From the NCBI GenBank assembly GCA_021201295.1, contig JAJQFE010000020.1, forward strand, positions 1-64,000: a stretch of DNA of 64,000 bases. Reading direction: 5' to 3'. This document shows positions 9,458-17,737 of the stretch, piece by piece; position 1 is the stretch's first letter, and the number at the start of each line of letters is the position of its first letter. The DNA is from Tannerellaceae bacterium (GTDB taxonomy: Bacteria > Bacteroidota > Bacteroidia > Bacteroidales > Tannerellaceae). The notes beneath the pieces are model-generated. The model saw nothing but the letters and a program-made list of their open reading frames with translations, had not been told where the DNA came from and searched no databases. Both the position numbers and the translations under genes were made by a program.

Positions 9458-10633
9458 TTATTTACTATTAACTGCCTTTTTCAATGAGAGCAGGGCTTTT
9501 TCGAGGACGGAGCGGGCACATCCGATGTTCATGCGCATATAGCCTTCTCCACCGGGGCCGAACATACTTCCGTCGTTTAAGGCTAACCCGGCTTTGTCTT
9601 TGAAGAGGGACACCAGTTCTGCCTGTGATAATCCTAATTCACGGCAATCCAGCCACACCAGGAAAGAGGCCTGTGGCAGATAGACCTTGATCTTAGGGAT
9701 CTCTGCTTTCATAAAGCGGTCTACATAACTGACGTTCTTCATAATATACATCCGCATTTGCTGTAACCATTCTGCTCCGTAGGCGTAGGCTGCCACAGTA
9801 GCTTCGTAGGAAAAAATGGTACCGTCGTTCAATTCACGGGCTGCCAGGTACGGATAGAATTTATTTCTTATTTTCGGATTGGGAATAATCGCATAAGAGG
9901 TAACAATCCCGGCAATATTAAAGGTCTTGCTGGGTGCCATAAAGGTAATGCTATGATTAGCCGCCGCTTCGGAAACAGTGGCAAACGGATGATGTTTGCT
10001 ATGGGGATAGACCATCTCCGCATGGATCTCATCGGCGATCACTAAGATGCGATGCCGGGCACACATATCAGCCAGACGGACTAAGGTGTCTTTCGACCAG
10101 ACTATGCCTCCCGGATTATGGGGACTGCACAGGATCAGCACTTTGCATTTTTCATCTATAACAGATTCCAGGTGGTCAAAGTCCATCTGGTAGACACCGT
10201 CCACTAATTGTAGCGGATTGTTCACGACTTCCCGGTTCATATGTTCCAGTACTAAACGGAACGGATGATATACAGGTGGCTGGATAATCACTTTGTCTCC
10301 CGGTTGTGTGAAACAATCCAGTGTAAAAGCAATTCCTTTTACAATACCGGGAATGTAACTAAGCCACTCTTTCTGGATATGCCACTTGTGTTTATAATCA
10401 ATCCAGTTTATAATGCTGGTGTAATATTCATCTGAAGCAAATGTGTAGCCAAATATTTCATGATTACAGCGTTTCTTAAGGGCTTCTACAATGAAGTCAG
10501 GTGTACGGAAATCCATATCCGCTACCCAGAGAGGGATCAGGTCTGCACTGCCAAAGCGTGATTCCAGTTGGTCAAACTTCACACTGTTGGTACCGTGGCG
10601 GTCTATTACCTCATCAAAATTATACTGTTTCAT
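9458..10633 (-). CDS. MalY/PatB-type PLP-dependent C-S lyase
   Basis: Aminotransferase-fold (class I/II) enzyme of 391 residues. It probably cleaves cystathionine or cysteine with release of ammonia, pyruvate and a thiol. Motifs are PLWVADMDFRTPDFI near the N-terminus, CSPHNPGGIVW, VIADEIHAEMVYP (PLP-contacting Asp) and FMAPSKTFNIAGI with the Schiff-base lysine. The GPGGEGYMRMNIGCAR segment near the end is the carboxylate-binding arginine region. The exact in vivo role (methionine synthesis or cysteine degradation) is not shown by context. Confidence 0.92.
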   Translation of the reverse strand: MKQYNFDEVIDRHGTNSVKFDQLESRFGSADLIPLWVADMDFRTPDFIVEALKKRCNHEIFGYTFASDEYYTSIINWIDYKHKWHIQKEWLSYIPGIVKGIAFTLDCFTQPGDKVIIQPPVYHPFRLVLEHMNREVVNNPLQLVDGVYQMDFDHLESVIDEKCKVLILCSPHNPGGIVWSKDTLVRLADMCARHRILVIADEIHAEMVYPHSKHHPFATVSEAAANHSITFMAPSKTFNIAGIVTSYAIIPNPKIRNKFYPYLAARELNDGTIFSYEATVAAYAYGAEWLQQMRMYIMKNVSYVDRFMKAEIPKIKVYLPQASFLVWLDCRELGLSQAELVSLFKDKAGLALNDGSMFGPGGEGYMRMNIGCARSVLEKALLSLKKAVNSK

Positions 10634-10670
10634 TTTTATAAAGCGTGTATTTCATTTATTTCCAAGTGCC

Positions 10671-10678
10671 CAAAGATA
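10671..10678 (-). promoter_or_regulatory. -7 promoter box for the MalY/PatB-like gene
   Basis: Reads TATCTTTG on the minus strand, 38 bases upstream of the start codon. Confidence 0.6.
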
Positions 10679-10859
10679 CAAATTATATTTTCAAAATAAG
10701 GGAAGGCATCCGTTCACCTTTGGAATTTTCCGGCGGAGGACAATCCATGCGCAGGCTCTCCTGCTACTGACAATAAGCCTACAGGCAGAAAAAGAGAAGC
10801 AGTGCAGAAAATTTATTATTTTCTTTATGGAAACTAACCGGAAATACGCAGGGATATAC

Positions 10860-10867
10860 TATCTTTG
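10860..10867 (+). promoter_or_regulatory. -7 promoter box for the HU-like gene
   Basis: TATCTTTG. It implies a 5' untranslated region of about 155 bases that contains the whole palindromic element at 10877-10976. The rest of the 10634-11030 gap shows no gene. Confidence 0.55.
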
Positions 10868-10876
10868 ATAAGGACA

Positions 10877-10976
10877 GCTAACTTATTTAACCATGGTTAA
10901 ATACCTATTGCACCCGGGTTAAATACCTATTCAACCATGGTTGAATACTGATTGCATCATGGTTAATTAAGTTAGC
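10877..10976. repeat. 100-base palindromic element with internal ~23-base units
   Basis: The outer arms GCTAACTTA (10877-10885) and TAAGTTAGC (10968-10976) are exact inverted repeats. Between them are four degenerate units built on ACCATGGTT or CCCGGGTT followed by AAATACCTATT-like spacers. Several units are self-complementary (AACCATGGTT). The element lies in the predicted leader of the HU-like mRNA. Confidence 0.75.
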
Positions 10977-11030
10977 GGTGACGGATAAATGAATTAGTTA
11001 ACCGTTTGTCAGAGCTAAATTGTGTGCGCC

Positions 11031-11657
11031 ATGAGTATTAAGTATGATCTGTTTGAAAATCCTCCCCGTGCAGGAAAGAAAGAAGAAGGCTGGCTTCATG
11101 CCCGCCCGGTGATTCAGGGAACCCTGAGGACCGAACGCCTGATCCGGTCGATCAGTGAAAGTTGTACCCTGACAGGGGCAGATGTGAAAGGTGTGCTGGA
11201 AAGCCTTTCCGAACGTCTTTGTTATGGGTTAAGTAATAGTTACAATGTCTATCTCGAAGGGATCGGCACCTTTTCTATTACGCTGAAAAGTAAACCGGTT
11301 AAAGACAAAAAAGAGATCCGGTCAGCTTCTGTGGAGTTTAAAAATGTAGAATTCCGTCCGGACCCACGCCTGAAAAGGAAATTGCAACTGGCAGATATGA
11401 GCCGGGTGGCTCCTAAAGAAAAGAGAGCCACTTTTGACGGGAAAGAAAGGAGAGAGCGGTTGTGGGGTTATATCCTGACCCACCATTCTATTAATGTCAC
11501 GACCGCTATGGCGATCAATCATGCGAATCATAAGAAAACCAAAGAGGATCTGTTGTTCCTGGTAGAAAAGGGATTAGTAAAAGAATTGCACCATGGGAAT
11601 GCAAAAATCTATATCCGCAATCCGGAACCGGCGGATCATAAAGCAGAGGGGTATTAA
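11031..11657 (+). CDS. HU-family DNA-binding protein with C-terminal winged-helix-like extension
   Basis: A 208-residue protein. Residues 1 to about 130 match the HU/IHF-like family of Bacteroidetes: the MSIKYDLFENPP start, LTGADVKGVLESLSERL, VYLEGIGTFSITLKS and the VEFKNVEFRPDPRLKRKL end. After a basic linker, residues about 140-200 (ERLWGYILTHHSINVTTAMAINHANHKKTKEDLLFLVEKGLVKELHHGNAKIYI) read like a winged-helix domain. A GTG nine bases upstream is possible, but the ATG matches the family N-terminus. It may be a nucleoid protein or a local regulator; its long 5' leader carries palindromes. Confidence 0.82.
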   Translation: MSIKYDLFENPPRAGKKEEGWLHARPVIQGTLRTERLIRSISESCTLTGADVKGVLESLSERLCYGLSNSYNVYLEGIGTFSITLKSKPVKDKKEIRSASVEFKNVEFRPDPRLKRKLQLADMSRVAPKEKRATFDGKERRERLWGYILTHHSINVTTAMAINHANHKKTKEDLLFLVEKGLVKELHHGNAKIYIRNPEPADHKAEGY

Positions 11658-11716
11658 ACTATTCCGTAAATGAATGGTCTTATCTAAATAATATTATTTA
11701 TTAAAACCATATATTT

Positions 11717-12364
11717 ATGAGAAGAATACTACTATGGATTGGCTGTTGGTTTCTTATGGTGGGTGTCTGGGCACAGGATTTACAACCTGTTCAGTTAAAT
11801 CCGCATACGAAAGTTCGCGGAGTCTCTGTGATGGAGGCTTTTCAAAATCGCCAGTTTTTGCGGGATTACCGGTCTGAAGATCTTTCCTTACAGGATCTGT
11901 CAGATTTGCTTTGGGCTACTTACGGAATTAACCGGGAGAACGGAAAGAGGACAGCTCCGACCGCACAAAATTCCCAGGATGTGGATGTCTATGTTTGTAA
12001 AGCGGAAGGAGTGTATCTCTATGATGCGGCAAACCATATGTTGCAGCCGGTACTGGCGCAGGATCTGCGGCCGATGATCGAAGGAGGCCGTCCGACGGGT
12101 GCTCCTGTCTGCATCCTACTGATCTCGGATATGTCCCGTTATAAAGATTACGGACCGGATTCCAAACATTTGAAACATTATTATAAAATGGGTGCGGTTG
12201 ATTGTGGGATTGTTTCCCAGAATCTGTCCCTGTTCTGTGCAGGTGTTGGCCTGGCTACGGGCCCCCGTGCCGGTATGGATCAGGAAGGTTTACGGAAGGC
12301 CCTCAACCTGAAAGAGTCACAACATATCTGGCTGAATCACCCGGTGGGATATCCTGCTAAGTAA
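11717..12364 (+). CDS. Secreted nitroreductase/SagB-like flavoprotein
   Basis: A 215-residue protein with a signal peptide (MRRILLWIGCWFLMVGVWAQ). It then has a nitroreductase-fold domain: QNRQFLRDYRSEDLSLQDLSDLLWATYGINRENGKRTAPTAQNSQDVDVYV is the usual N-terminal FMN-binding segment, and GAVDCGIVSQNLSLFCAGVGLATGPRAGMD the central helix region. Exported relatives occur in Bacteroidetes and have no settled substrate. It lies 59 bases downstream of the HU-like gene on the same strand, so the two may be cotranscribed. A strong terminator follows. Confidence 0.85.
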   Translation: MRRILLWIGCWFLMVGVWAQDLQPVQLNPHTKVRGVSVMEAFQNRQFLRDYRSEDLSLQDLSDLLWATYGINRENGKRTAPTAQNSQDVDVYVCKAEGVYLYDAANHMLQPVLAQDLRPMIEGGRPTGAPVCILLISDMSRYKDYGPDSKHLKHYYKMGAVDCGIVSQNLSLFCAGVGLATGPRAGMDQEGLRKALNLKESQHIWLNHPVGYPAK

Positions 12365-12405
12365 GGGAGTGATTTGTTGTCAGATAGGATTGAATAGGTC
12401 ACAGG

Positions 12406-12443
12406 AAGGTGGCAGGAGTCAACAGGCTCCTGCCACCTTTTTT
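12406..12443 (+). terminator. Rho-independent terminator before the ilv operon
   Basis: The perfect arms GGTGGCAGGAG and CTCCTGCCACC are followed by seven T. It separates the nitroreductase-like gene from the ilv leader. Confidence 0.92.
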
Positions 12444-12592
12444 CTTTATTGACGGTTTGGATTCGTAGGGAAAACCAAGGAGAATCCTGTTAAAATGCAA
12501 GGTGGTGATTCGCTTTAATTGATAATTGAAAAATAAAGGAAGAAAAAACTTTTAATTTTTTTATTATTATGAATTATTATTCTACATTTGCA

Positions 12593-12600
12593 ACGTCAAA
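12593..12600 (+). promoter_or_regulatory. -7 promoter box of the ilv operon
   Basis: TACATTTG matches TAnnTTTG, 22 bases before the leader-peptide ATG. Confidence 0.65.
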
Positions 12601-12621
12601 TGAAACGAATGGGAATAACAA

Positions 12622-12684
12622 ATGACATGCAACATATTACATAACATTCTTCTCGTGGTGGTCCTTCTAGTCATTAGTAGGTAA
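12622..12684 (+). CDS. ilv leader peptide (attenuator)
   Basis: A 20-codon open reading frame reading MTCNILHNILLVVVLLVISR. Twelve of 20 residues are Ile, Leu or Val, including the run ILLVVVLLVI, exactly the end products of the downstream pathway. It starts about 22 bases after the promoter box and ends one base before the antiterminator arm. This is the layout of a classical attenuation leader: ribosomes slow at these codons when branched-chain aminoacyl-tRNAs are scarce. Its ribosome-binding site is weak by Shine-Dalgarno standards, as is common in Bacteroidetes. Confidence 0.85.
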   Translation: MTCNILHNILLVVVLLVISR

Positions 12685-12760
12685 GGAGAAAGGTATGTAA
12701 GAAGTTGTAGCGTCCTGTAAAGATATTTCTTAAGCCTTTCTCCGTAGAGAAGGGCTTTTT
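12685..12760 (+). promoter_or_regulatory. ilv attenuator: antiterminator and terminator
   Basis: GGAGAAAGG at 12685-12693, directly after the leader stop codon, is perfectly complementary to CCTTTCTCC at 12735-12743. The latter is also the 5' arm of the terminator (GCCTTTCTC/GAGAAGGGC plus T6, 12734-12760). The two structures are mutually exclusive. A ribosome stalled on the Leu/Val codons leaves the first arm free and allows antitermination. A ribosome at the stop codon covers it, so the terminator forms. Confidence 0.88.
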
Positions 12761-12787
12761 TATTGAAACGAAAACAGACAAAATAAA

Positions 12788-14608
12788 ATGGAATTACGAA
12801 GTTCTACCAGTACACAAGGTCGCCGTATGGCAGGAGCACGTGCATTATGGCGTGCCAATGGAATGAAGGATGAACAGATGGGGAAACCTATTATTGCGAT
12901 TGTGAACTCATTTACTCAGTTTGTCCCGGGGCATGTCCATTTACATGAAATCGGTCAGCAGGTAAAAGCTGAAATTGAAAAGTTAGGCTGTTTTGCCGCT
13001 GAGTTTAATACGATTGCTATTGATGACGGGATTGCCATGGGACATGACGGAATGCTTTATTCCCTTCCTTCCCGTGACCTGATTGCTGACAGTGTAGAAT
13101 ATATGGTGAATGCGCATAAAGCAGATGCGATGATCTGTATCAGTAACTGTGATAAAATTACTCCGGGCATGTTGATGGCCAGTATGCGCCTGAATATTCC
13201 TGCTGTTTTTGTGTCAGGTGGCCCGATGGAAGCCGGTGAGGCAGACGGTCGTGCGTTAGACCTGATTGATGTAATGATCGAATCGGCCGATGAGTCGGTC
13301 AGTGACCGGCAGATCGAAACTATTGAACGCGCTGCCTGTCCGACCTGTGGTTCCTGTTCCGGGATGTTCACTGCCAATTCAATGAACTGCCTGAATGAAG
13401 CGATCGGGCTGGCCCTTCCCGGAAACGGAACGATCGTGGCTACGCATGCTAACCGGAAGAAATTATTTGAAAAAGCGGCGAAGCTGATTGTGGAGAATGC
13501 TTACAGGTATTACCGGGACGGGGACGAATCTGTCCTGCCCCGCAGCATTGCTACCCGACAGGCTTTCCTGAATGCGATGTCCCTGGATATTGCCATGGGT
13601 GGTTCGACGAATATGGTCCTGCACCTGTTAGCGATAGCAAATGAGGCCGGAGTGGACTTTTCGATGAAAGATATTGATGCTTTATCCCGGAAAACCCCTG
13701 TTTTATGTAAGGTGGCTCCTAATTATTATTACCATATTCAGGATGTGAACCGTGCCGGAGGCATTATCGCTATTCTGGATGAATTGGTAAAAGCGGGCCT
13801 GGCAGATGGATCGGTGAAGCGTGTGGACGGACGAACTCTTGCCGAAGCAATTGCAGCTTATTCCATTACTTCTCCGGAGGTTACTCCGGAAGCGCTGGCT
13901 ATCTATAAAAGTGCCCCTGCCCACCGCTTTAACCTGGTGTTGGGTTCACAGGAAAGTTATTACCGGGAACCGGATACGGACCGGGAGAACGGATGCATCC
14001 GTAGTATGGAACATGCCTATGTCAAAGATGGAGGATTAGCTGTGCTGTATGGAAACATTGCACAGGATGGCTGTGTCATAAAGACAGCCGGTGTGGATGA
14101 AAGTATTTTTCGTTTCCGTGGGCCGGCTAAAGTGTTTGATTCGCAGGAAGCTGCCTGTGAAGGCATCCTTAAGGATCAGGTGGTAGCCGGAGACGTAGTG
14201 GTGATTACCCATGAAGGCCCAAAAGGCGGACCTGGTATGCAGGAAATGCTGTATCCTACTTCCTATATCAAAAGTAAGCATTTAGGGAAGGCCTGTGCTT
14301 TGATCACAGACGGCCGGTTTAGTGGAGGAACTTCCGGGTTATCTATCGGACATGTGTCGCCAGAAGCTGCAGCCGGCGGAGCGATTGGCTTAGTAAGAAA
14401 CGGAGATATAATTGACATCAATATTCCGGAGCGTACCATACAGGTGCGAGTCAGTGACGAAGAATTGGCAAACCGCCGCAGAGAGGAAGAGGCGCGTGGC
14501 AAGGATGCTTTTACTCCTCCTTACCGCCAGCGTACTGTTTCCAAAGCCTTGCAGGCCTATGCCCATATGGTTTCTTCGGCAGATAAAGGCGCAGTAAGAA
14601 TTATATAA
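12788..14608 (+). CDS. ilvD: Dihydroxy-acid dehydratase
   Basis: Iron-sulfur enzyme that dehydrates 2,3-dihydroxy-3-methyl acids to 2-keto acids, the third common step of Ile/Val synthesis. It has 606 residues, full length. Cluster-associated motifs are [12 protein letters not shown] and [18 protein letters not shown] near 115-205. [18 protein letters not shown] and the C-terminal [21 protein letters not shown] are intact. First structural gene of the operon, directly controlled by the attenuator. Confidence 0.97.
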   Translation: MELRSSTSTQGRRMAGARALWRANGMKDEQMGKPIIAIVNSFTQFVPGHVHLHEIGQQVKAEIEKLGCFAAEFNTIAIDDGIAMGHDGMLYSLPSRDLIADSVEYMVNAHKADAMICISNCDKITPGMLMASMRLNIPAVFVSGGPMEAGEADGRALDLIDVMIESADESVSDRQIETIERAACPTCGSCSGMFTANSMNCLNEAIGLALPGNGTIVATHANRKKLFEKAAKLIVENAYRYYRDGDESVLPRSIATRQAFLNAMSLDIAMGGSTNMVLHLLAIANEAGVDFSMKDIDALSRKTPVLCKVAPNYYYHIQDVNRAGGIIAILDELVKAGLADGSVKRVDGRTLAEAIAAYSITSPEVTPEALAIYKSAPAHRFNLVLGSQESYYREPDTDRENGCIRSMEHAYVKDGGLAVLYGNIAQDGCVIKTAGVDESIFRFRGPAKVFDSQEAACEGILKDQVVAGDVVVITHEGPKGGPGMQEMLYPTSYIKSKHLGKACALITDGRFSGGTSGLSIGHVSPEAAAGGAIGLVRNGDIIDINIPERTIQVRVSDEELANRRREEEARGKDAFTPPYRQRTVSKALQAYAHMVSSADKGAVRII

Positions 14609-14686
14609 ATACAACTTTTTTAACCTCTTGTCTTTTGATACCCCTTCGTATCAATGGTCAAGTATCAATTATCAACTAAGAAAGCG

Positions 14687-16387
14687 ATGGATAAACAAAA
14701 AATAACCGGCTCGGAAGCATTACTGAAAACATTACTTGCCGAGGGGGTGGATACGATCTTCGGGTATCCTGGCGGACAGGTTATTCCGGTGTATGATTGT
14801 TTGTATGATTACCAGGATCAACTGAAACATGTGCTGGTTCGCCATGAACAGGGTGCCACGCATGCGGCACAGGGATATGCCCGTGTTTCCGGTAAAGTAG
14901 GAGTAGCTTTAGTGACTTCCGGACCAGGTGCTACGAATACGATCACCGGGATTGCGGATGCTATGATGGATAGTACACCGATGGTTGTCATTTCGGGGCA
15001 GGTGCCTTCTGCGATGTTAGGGACCGATGCATTTCAGGAAATTGATGTGATCGGTATCACTCAACCTATTACCAAGTGGGCCTATCAGATCCGCCGTCCG
15101 GAAGATATTGCCTGGGCTGTTTCCCGGGCTTTCCATATTGCTTCCAGTGGCCGTCCCGGTCCTGTGGTGATTGACTTTGCCAAAGATGCCCAGGTAGGAT
15201 TAGTGGAGTATGTATATGAAAAGGTCGGGTATGTGAGAAGTTACCAGCCTGTTCCGGATATGGAACCGGAGCAGATTGCTGCTGCTGCGGAATTGATCAA
15301 CCAGGCAAAGAAACCGTTTGCTTTAGTGGGACAGGGAGTCGTGCTGAGTGGAGCAGAGAAGGAGCTGATGGCTTTTCTGGAAAAAGCGGATATTCCTGCC
15401 GGATCTACTGTCCTGGGGCTTTCTGCGATGCCTTCTGACTATCCTTTGAATAAAGGGATGTTGGGTATGCATGGAAATGTAGGGCCTAATATGAAAACCA
15501 ATGAATGTGATGTGCTGATTGCGATCGGGATGCGTTTTGATGACCGGGTGACGGGAAATCTTCAGACCTATGCCAAACAGGCGAAGATTATCCATTTTGA
15601 TATAGATATTTCGGAGATTGGAAAGAATGTCTCTGTAGATGTTCCGGTAGTAGGGGGTGCAAAAGAAACCTTAGCGGCTGTTACGGAACTGTTGCAGCCA
15701 GCCAGCCATACGGAGTGGATTGCCGGGTTTGAACCCCATGAAAAGGAAGAATATGAAAAGGTAATTTCCCGTGAGGTGTATCCGGAGAAAGGTTTCCTGA
15801 AGATGGGAGAGGTGATCCGTAAAATATCTGAGGCAGCAGAGAATAGGGCTGTATTGGTGACGGATGTAGGCCAGAACCAGATGATGGGTGTACGGTATTT
15901 TAAATATACCCAGACCCGTAGTGTGGTTACTTCGGGTGGACTGGGAACTATGGGTTACGGGCTTCCTGCGGCTATCGGTGCCAAGTTTGGTGCTCCTGAC
16001 CGTACGGTCTGCCTGTTTACAGGGGATGGCGGTATGCAGATGACTATTCAGGAATTAGGAACAATTATGCAGGAGAAGCTGAATGTAAAAATTATTATCC
16101 TGAATAATAATTTCTTAGGCATGGTTCGGCAATGGCAGGAACTGTTCTTTCAGGAAAGATATTCTTTCACGGTTATGGCTAATCCGGATTTTGTATCTAT
16201 CGCAAAAGCATATGGATTGGGTAGCCGGGTAGTGGAAAACCGGGAGGATTTAGATGAGGCTATTACAGAAATGCTTCAGTATGATGGAGCCTATGTGCTG
16301 GTAGCCAATGTAGAAGACCGTGGTATGGTATACCCGATGGTTCCGGCGGGCGGAACAATTACTAACATAATTATGGGCGATAAGTAA
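14687..16387 (+). CDS. ilvB: Acetolactate synthase, large (catalytic) subunit
   Basis: ThDP- and FAD-dependent enzyme that condenses pyruvate with pyruvate or 2-ketobutyrate. It has 566 residues from MDKQKITGSEALLK. An ATG 11 codons upstream (14654) is in frame but adds residues not typical of the family. FGYPGGQVIPVYD and RHEQGATHAAQGYARVSGKVG hold the catalytic Glu. GDGGMQMTIQELGTIMQEKLNVKIIILNNN is the ThDP/Mg-binding motif. It lies 78 bases after ilvD and 12 bases before ilvN. Confidence 0.96.
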   Translation: MDKQKITGSEALLKTLLAEGVDTIFGYPGGQVIPVYDCLYDYQDQLKHVLVRHEQGATHAAQGYARVSGKVGVALVTSGPGATNTITGIADAMMDSTPMVVISGQVPSAMLGTDAFQEIDVIGITQPITKWAYQIRRPEDIAWAVSRAFHIASSGRPGPVVIDFAKDAQVGLVEYVYEKVGYVRSYQPVPDMEPEQIAAAAELINQAKKPFALVGQGVVLSGAEKELMAFLEKADIPAGSTVLGLSAMPSDYPLNKGMLGMHGNVGPNMKTNECDVLIAIGMRFDDRVTGNLQTYAKQAKIIHFDIDISEIGKNVSVDVPVVGGAKETLAAVTELLQPASHTEWIAGFEPHEKEEYEKVISREVYPEKGFLKMGEVIRKISEAAENRAVLVTDVGQNQMMGVRYFKYTQTRSVVTSGGLGTMGYGLPAAIGAKFGAPDRTVCLFTGDGGMQMTIQELGTIMQEKLNVKIIILNNNFLGMVRQWQELFFQERYSFTVMANPDFVSIAKAYGLGSRVVENREDLDEAITEMLQYDGAYVLVANVEDRGMVYPMVPAGGTITNIIMGDK

Positions 16388-16399
16388 GGAGGGGTGGTT

Positions 16400-16972
16400 A
16401 TGACAGGAAAAACATTGTATACAGTTATTATATTTTCAGAGAATACGGTCGGGTTGCTTAACCAGATAACCATTATCTTTACGCGCCGCCAACTGAACAT
16501 TGAAACCCTTTCTGTTTCTCCTTCCGCGATAAAAGGTATTCATAAGTTTACAATTACTACCTTTGCGGACCAGGACACCATGGATAAGGTGGTCAAACAG
16601 ATTGATAAACGGGTGAATATCCTGAAAGCTTATTACAATACGGATGAGGATCTGGTGTATCAGGAGATTGCTTTATATAAAGTTTCTACGGAGCAGTTTA
16701 TGCAGACCGGTAAGGTGGAAGAGCTGATCCGTACGTATAATGTGCGTATCCTGGATATAAATGAATCCTGTGTGGTACTGGAAAAGAGCGGACATTATGA
16801 AGAGACCCAGGCGTTGTTCAAAGAGTTGAGCCGGACAATCGGTGTCCTTCAGTTTATCCGTTCCGGACGGGTTGCAATCACAAAAAGTAAAGTGGAACGG
16901 CTGAGTGATATGTTGTCCACTATGGAGAAGAAATTACAGGACAAACAAGGCATAACGAATGGAGAAGAGTAA
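16400..16972 (+). CDS. ilvN: Acetolactate synthase, small (regulatory) subunit
   Basis: ACT-domain subunit that mediates valine feedback, 190 residues. The N-terminal ACT domain (LYTVIIFSENTVGLLNQITIIFTRRQLNIETLSV) is followed by the small-subunit C-terminal domain. The start is the ATG preceded by AAGGAGG at 7-base spacing, an unusually strong Shine-Dalgarno for this genome. Its 3' end overlaps the thioesterase start by 14 bases, which implies coupled translation. Confidence 0.95.
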   Translation: MTGKTLYTVIIFSENTVGLLNQITIIFTRRQLNIETLSVSPSAIKGIHKFTITTFADQDTMDKVVKQIDKRVNILKAYYNTDEDLVYQEIALYKVSTEQFMQTGKVEELIRTYNVRILDINESCVVLEKSGHYEETQALFKELSRTIGVLQFIRSGRVAITKSKVERLSDMLSTMEKKLQDKQGITNGEE

Positions 16973-17690
16973 ACTCGGGGAATTTCATTTCGAAACGGAA
17001 CCCTATCTGCTGGATTTCCGGGGACGTACCATGATCCCTATGATCGGGAACTACCTGTTGCACGCCGCTTCTGTGCATGCGGAGAGCCGGGGCTTCGGGT
17101 TTTTGGATATGAGTGAACGCCACACGGCATGGGTGCTTTCCCGCCTGGCTATTGAAATGAATGAGTTTCCTGCGATGTCTGAAGAGGTGATTGTATACAC
17201 CTGGGTGGAGGATGTCGGCAAATTGTTTACCAACCGTTGTTTTGAGTTGACGAATCAGGCGGGTACACCCTTCGGTTATGCCCGTTCTATCTGGGCAGCT
17301 ATTGATACGGCTACCCGCCGTCCTACTCCGCTGGATGTAGAGGGATTGAATGAATACCAGATGGAGCGTCCCTGTCCGATAGAGAAACCGGGGAAAATCG
17401 CTCCTGTGGAGAATAAGACGGAAGGACAGGTTTATCAGATTAAATATAGTGACCTGGATGTGAATGGACACCTGAACAGTATCAAATATATGGAACATTT
17501 ACTGGACCTGTTTGATATCAGGCTGTACCGGGAAAAAGAGATCCGTCGCTTTGAGATTGCTTACCAGTCGGAGGGAACCTATGGAATGTCCCTGACTTTG
17601 CATGCGGATGAGGTGTCTCCGGGAAAATATGATATGGCGATCTGCCATGAAGGGAAAGCGATCTGCCGTGCGGCAGTGACCTGGCAGTAA
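16959..17690 (+). CDS. Acyl-ACP thioesterase
   Basis: Double hot-dog-fold enzyme that releases free fatty acids from acyl carrier protein, 243 residues. The C-terminal repeat holds the catalytic pattern DLDVNGHLNSIKYMEHLLD (Asp/Asn/His). The N-terminal repeat (MIPMIGNYLLHAASVHAESRGFGFLDM) forms the substrate-binding half. It overlaps ilvN by 14 bases and precedes ilvC, so it is inside the ilv operon. A link between branched-chain amino-acid precursors and branched or iso fatty acids is a reasonable inference, not shown by sequence. Confidence 0.9.
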   Translation: MEKSKLGEFHFETEPYLLDFRGRTMIPMIGNYLLHAASVHAESRGFGFLDMSERHTAWVLSRLAIEMNEFPAMSEEVIVYTWVEDVGKLFTNRCFELTNQAGTPFGYARSIWAAIDTATRRPTPLDVEGLNEYQMERPCPIEKPGKIAPVENKTEGQVYQIKYSDLDVNGHLNSIKYMEHLLDLFDIRLYREKEIRRFEIAYQSEGTYGMSLTLHADEVSPGKYDMAICHEGKAICRAAVTWQ

Positions 17691-17737
17691 AGAGAGAATT
17701 AATTGATTTTTTAATATATAATTTAGTAGAAAAGAAA

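Noticed and set aside
10491-10868. 125-codon plus-strand frame at the start of the malY-like gene
   Set aside because: Its first part is antisense to well-supported coding sequence and the rest covers the promoters of the flanking genes.
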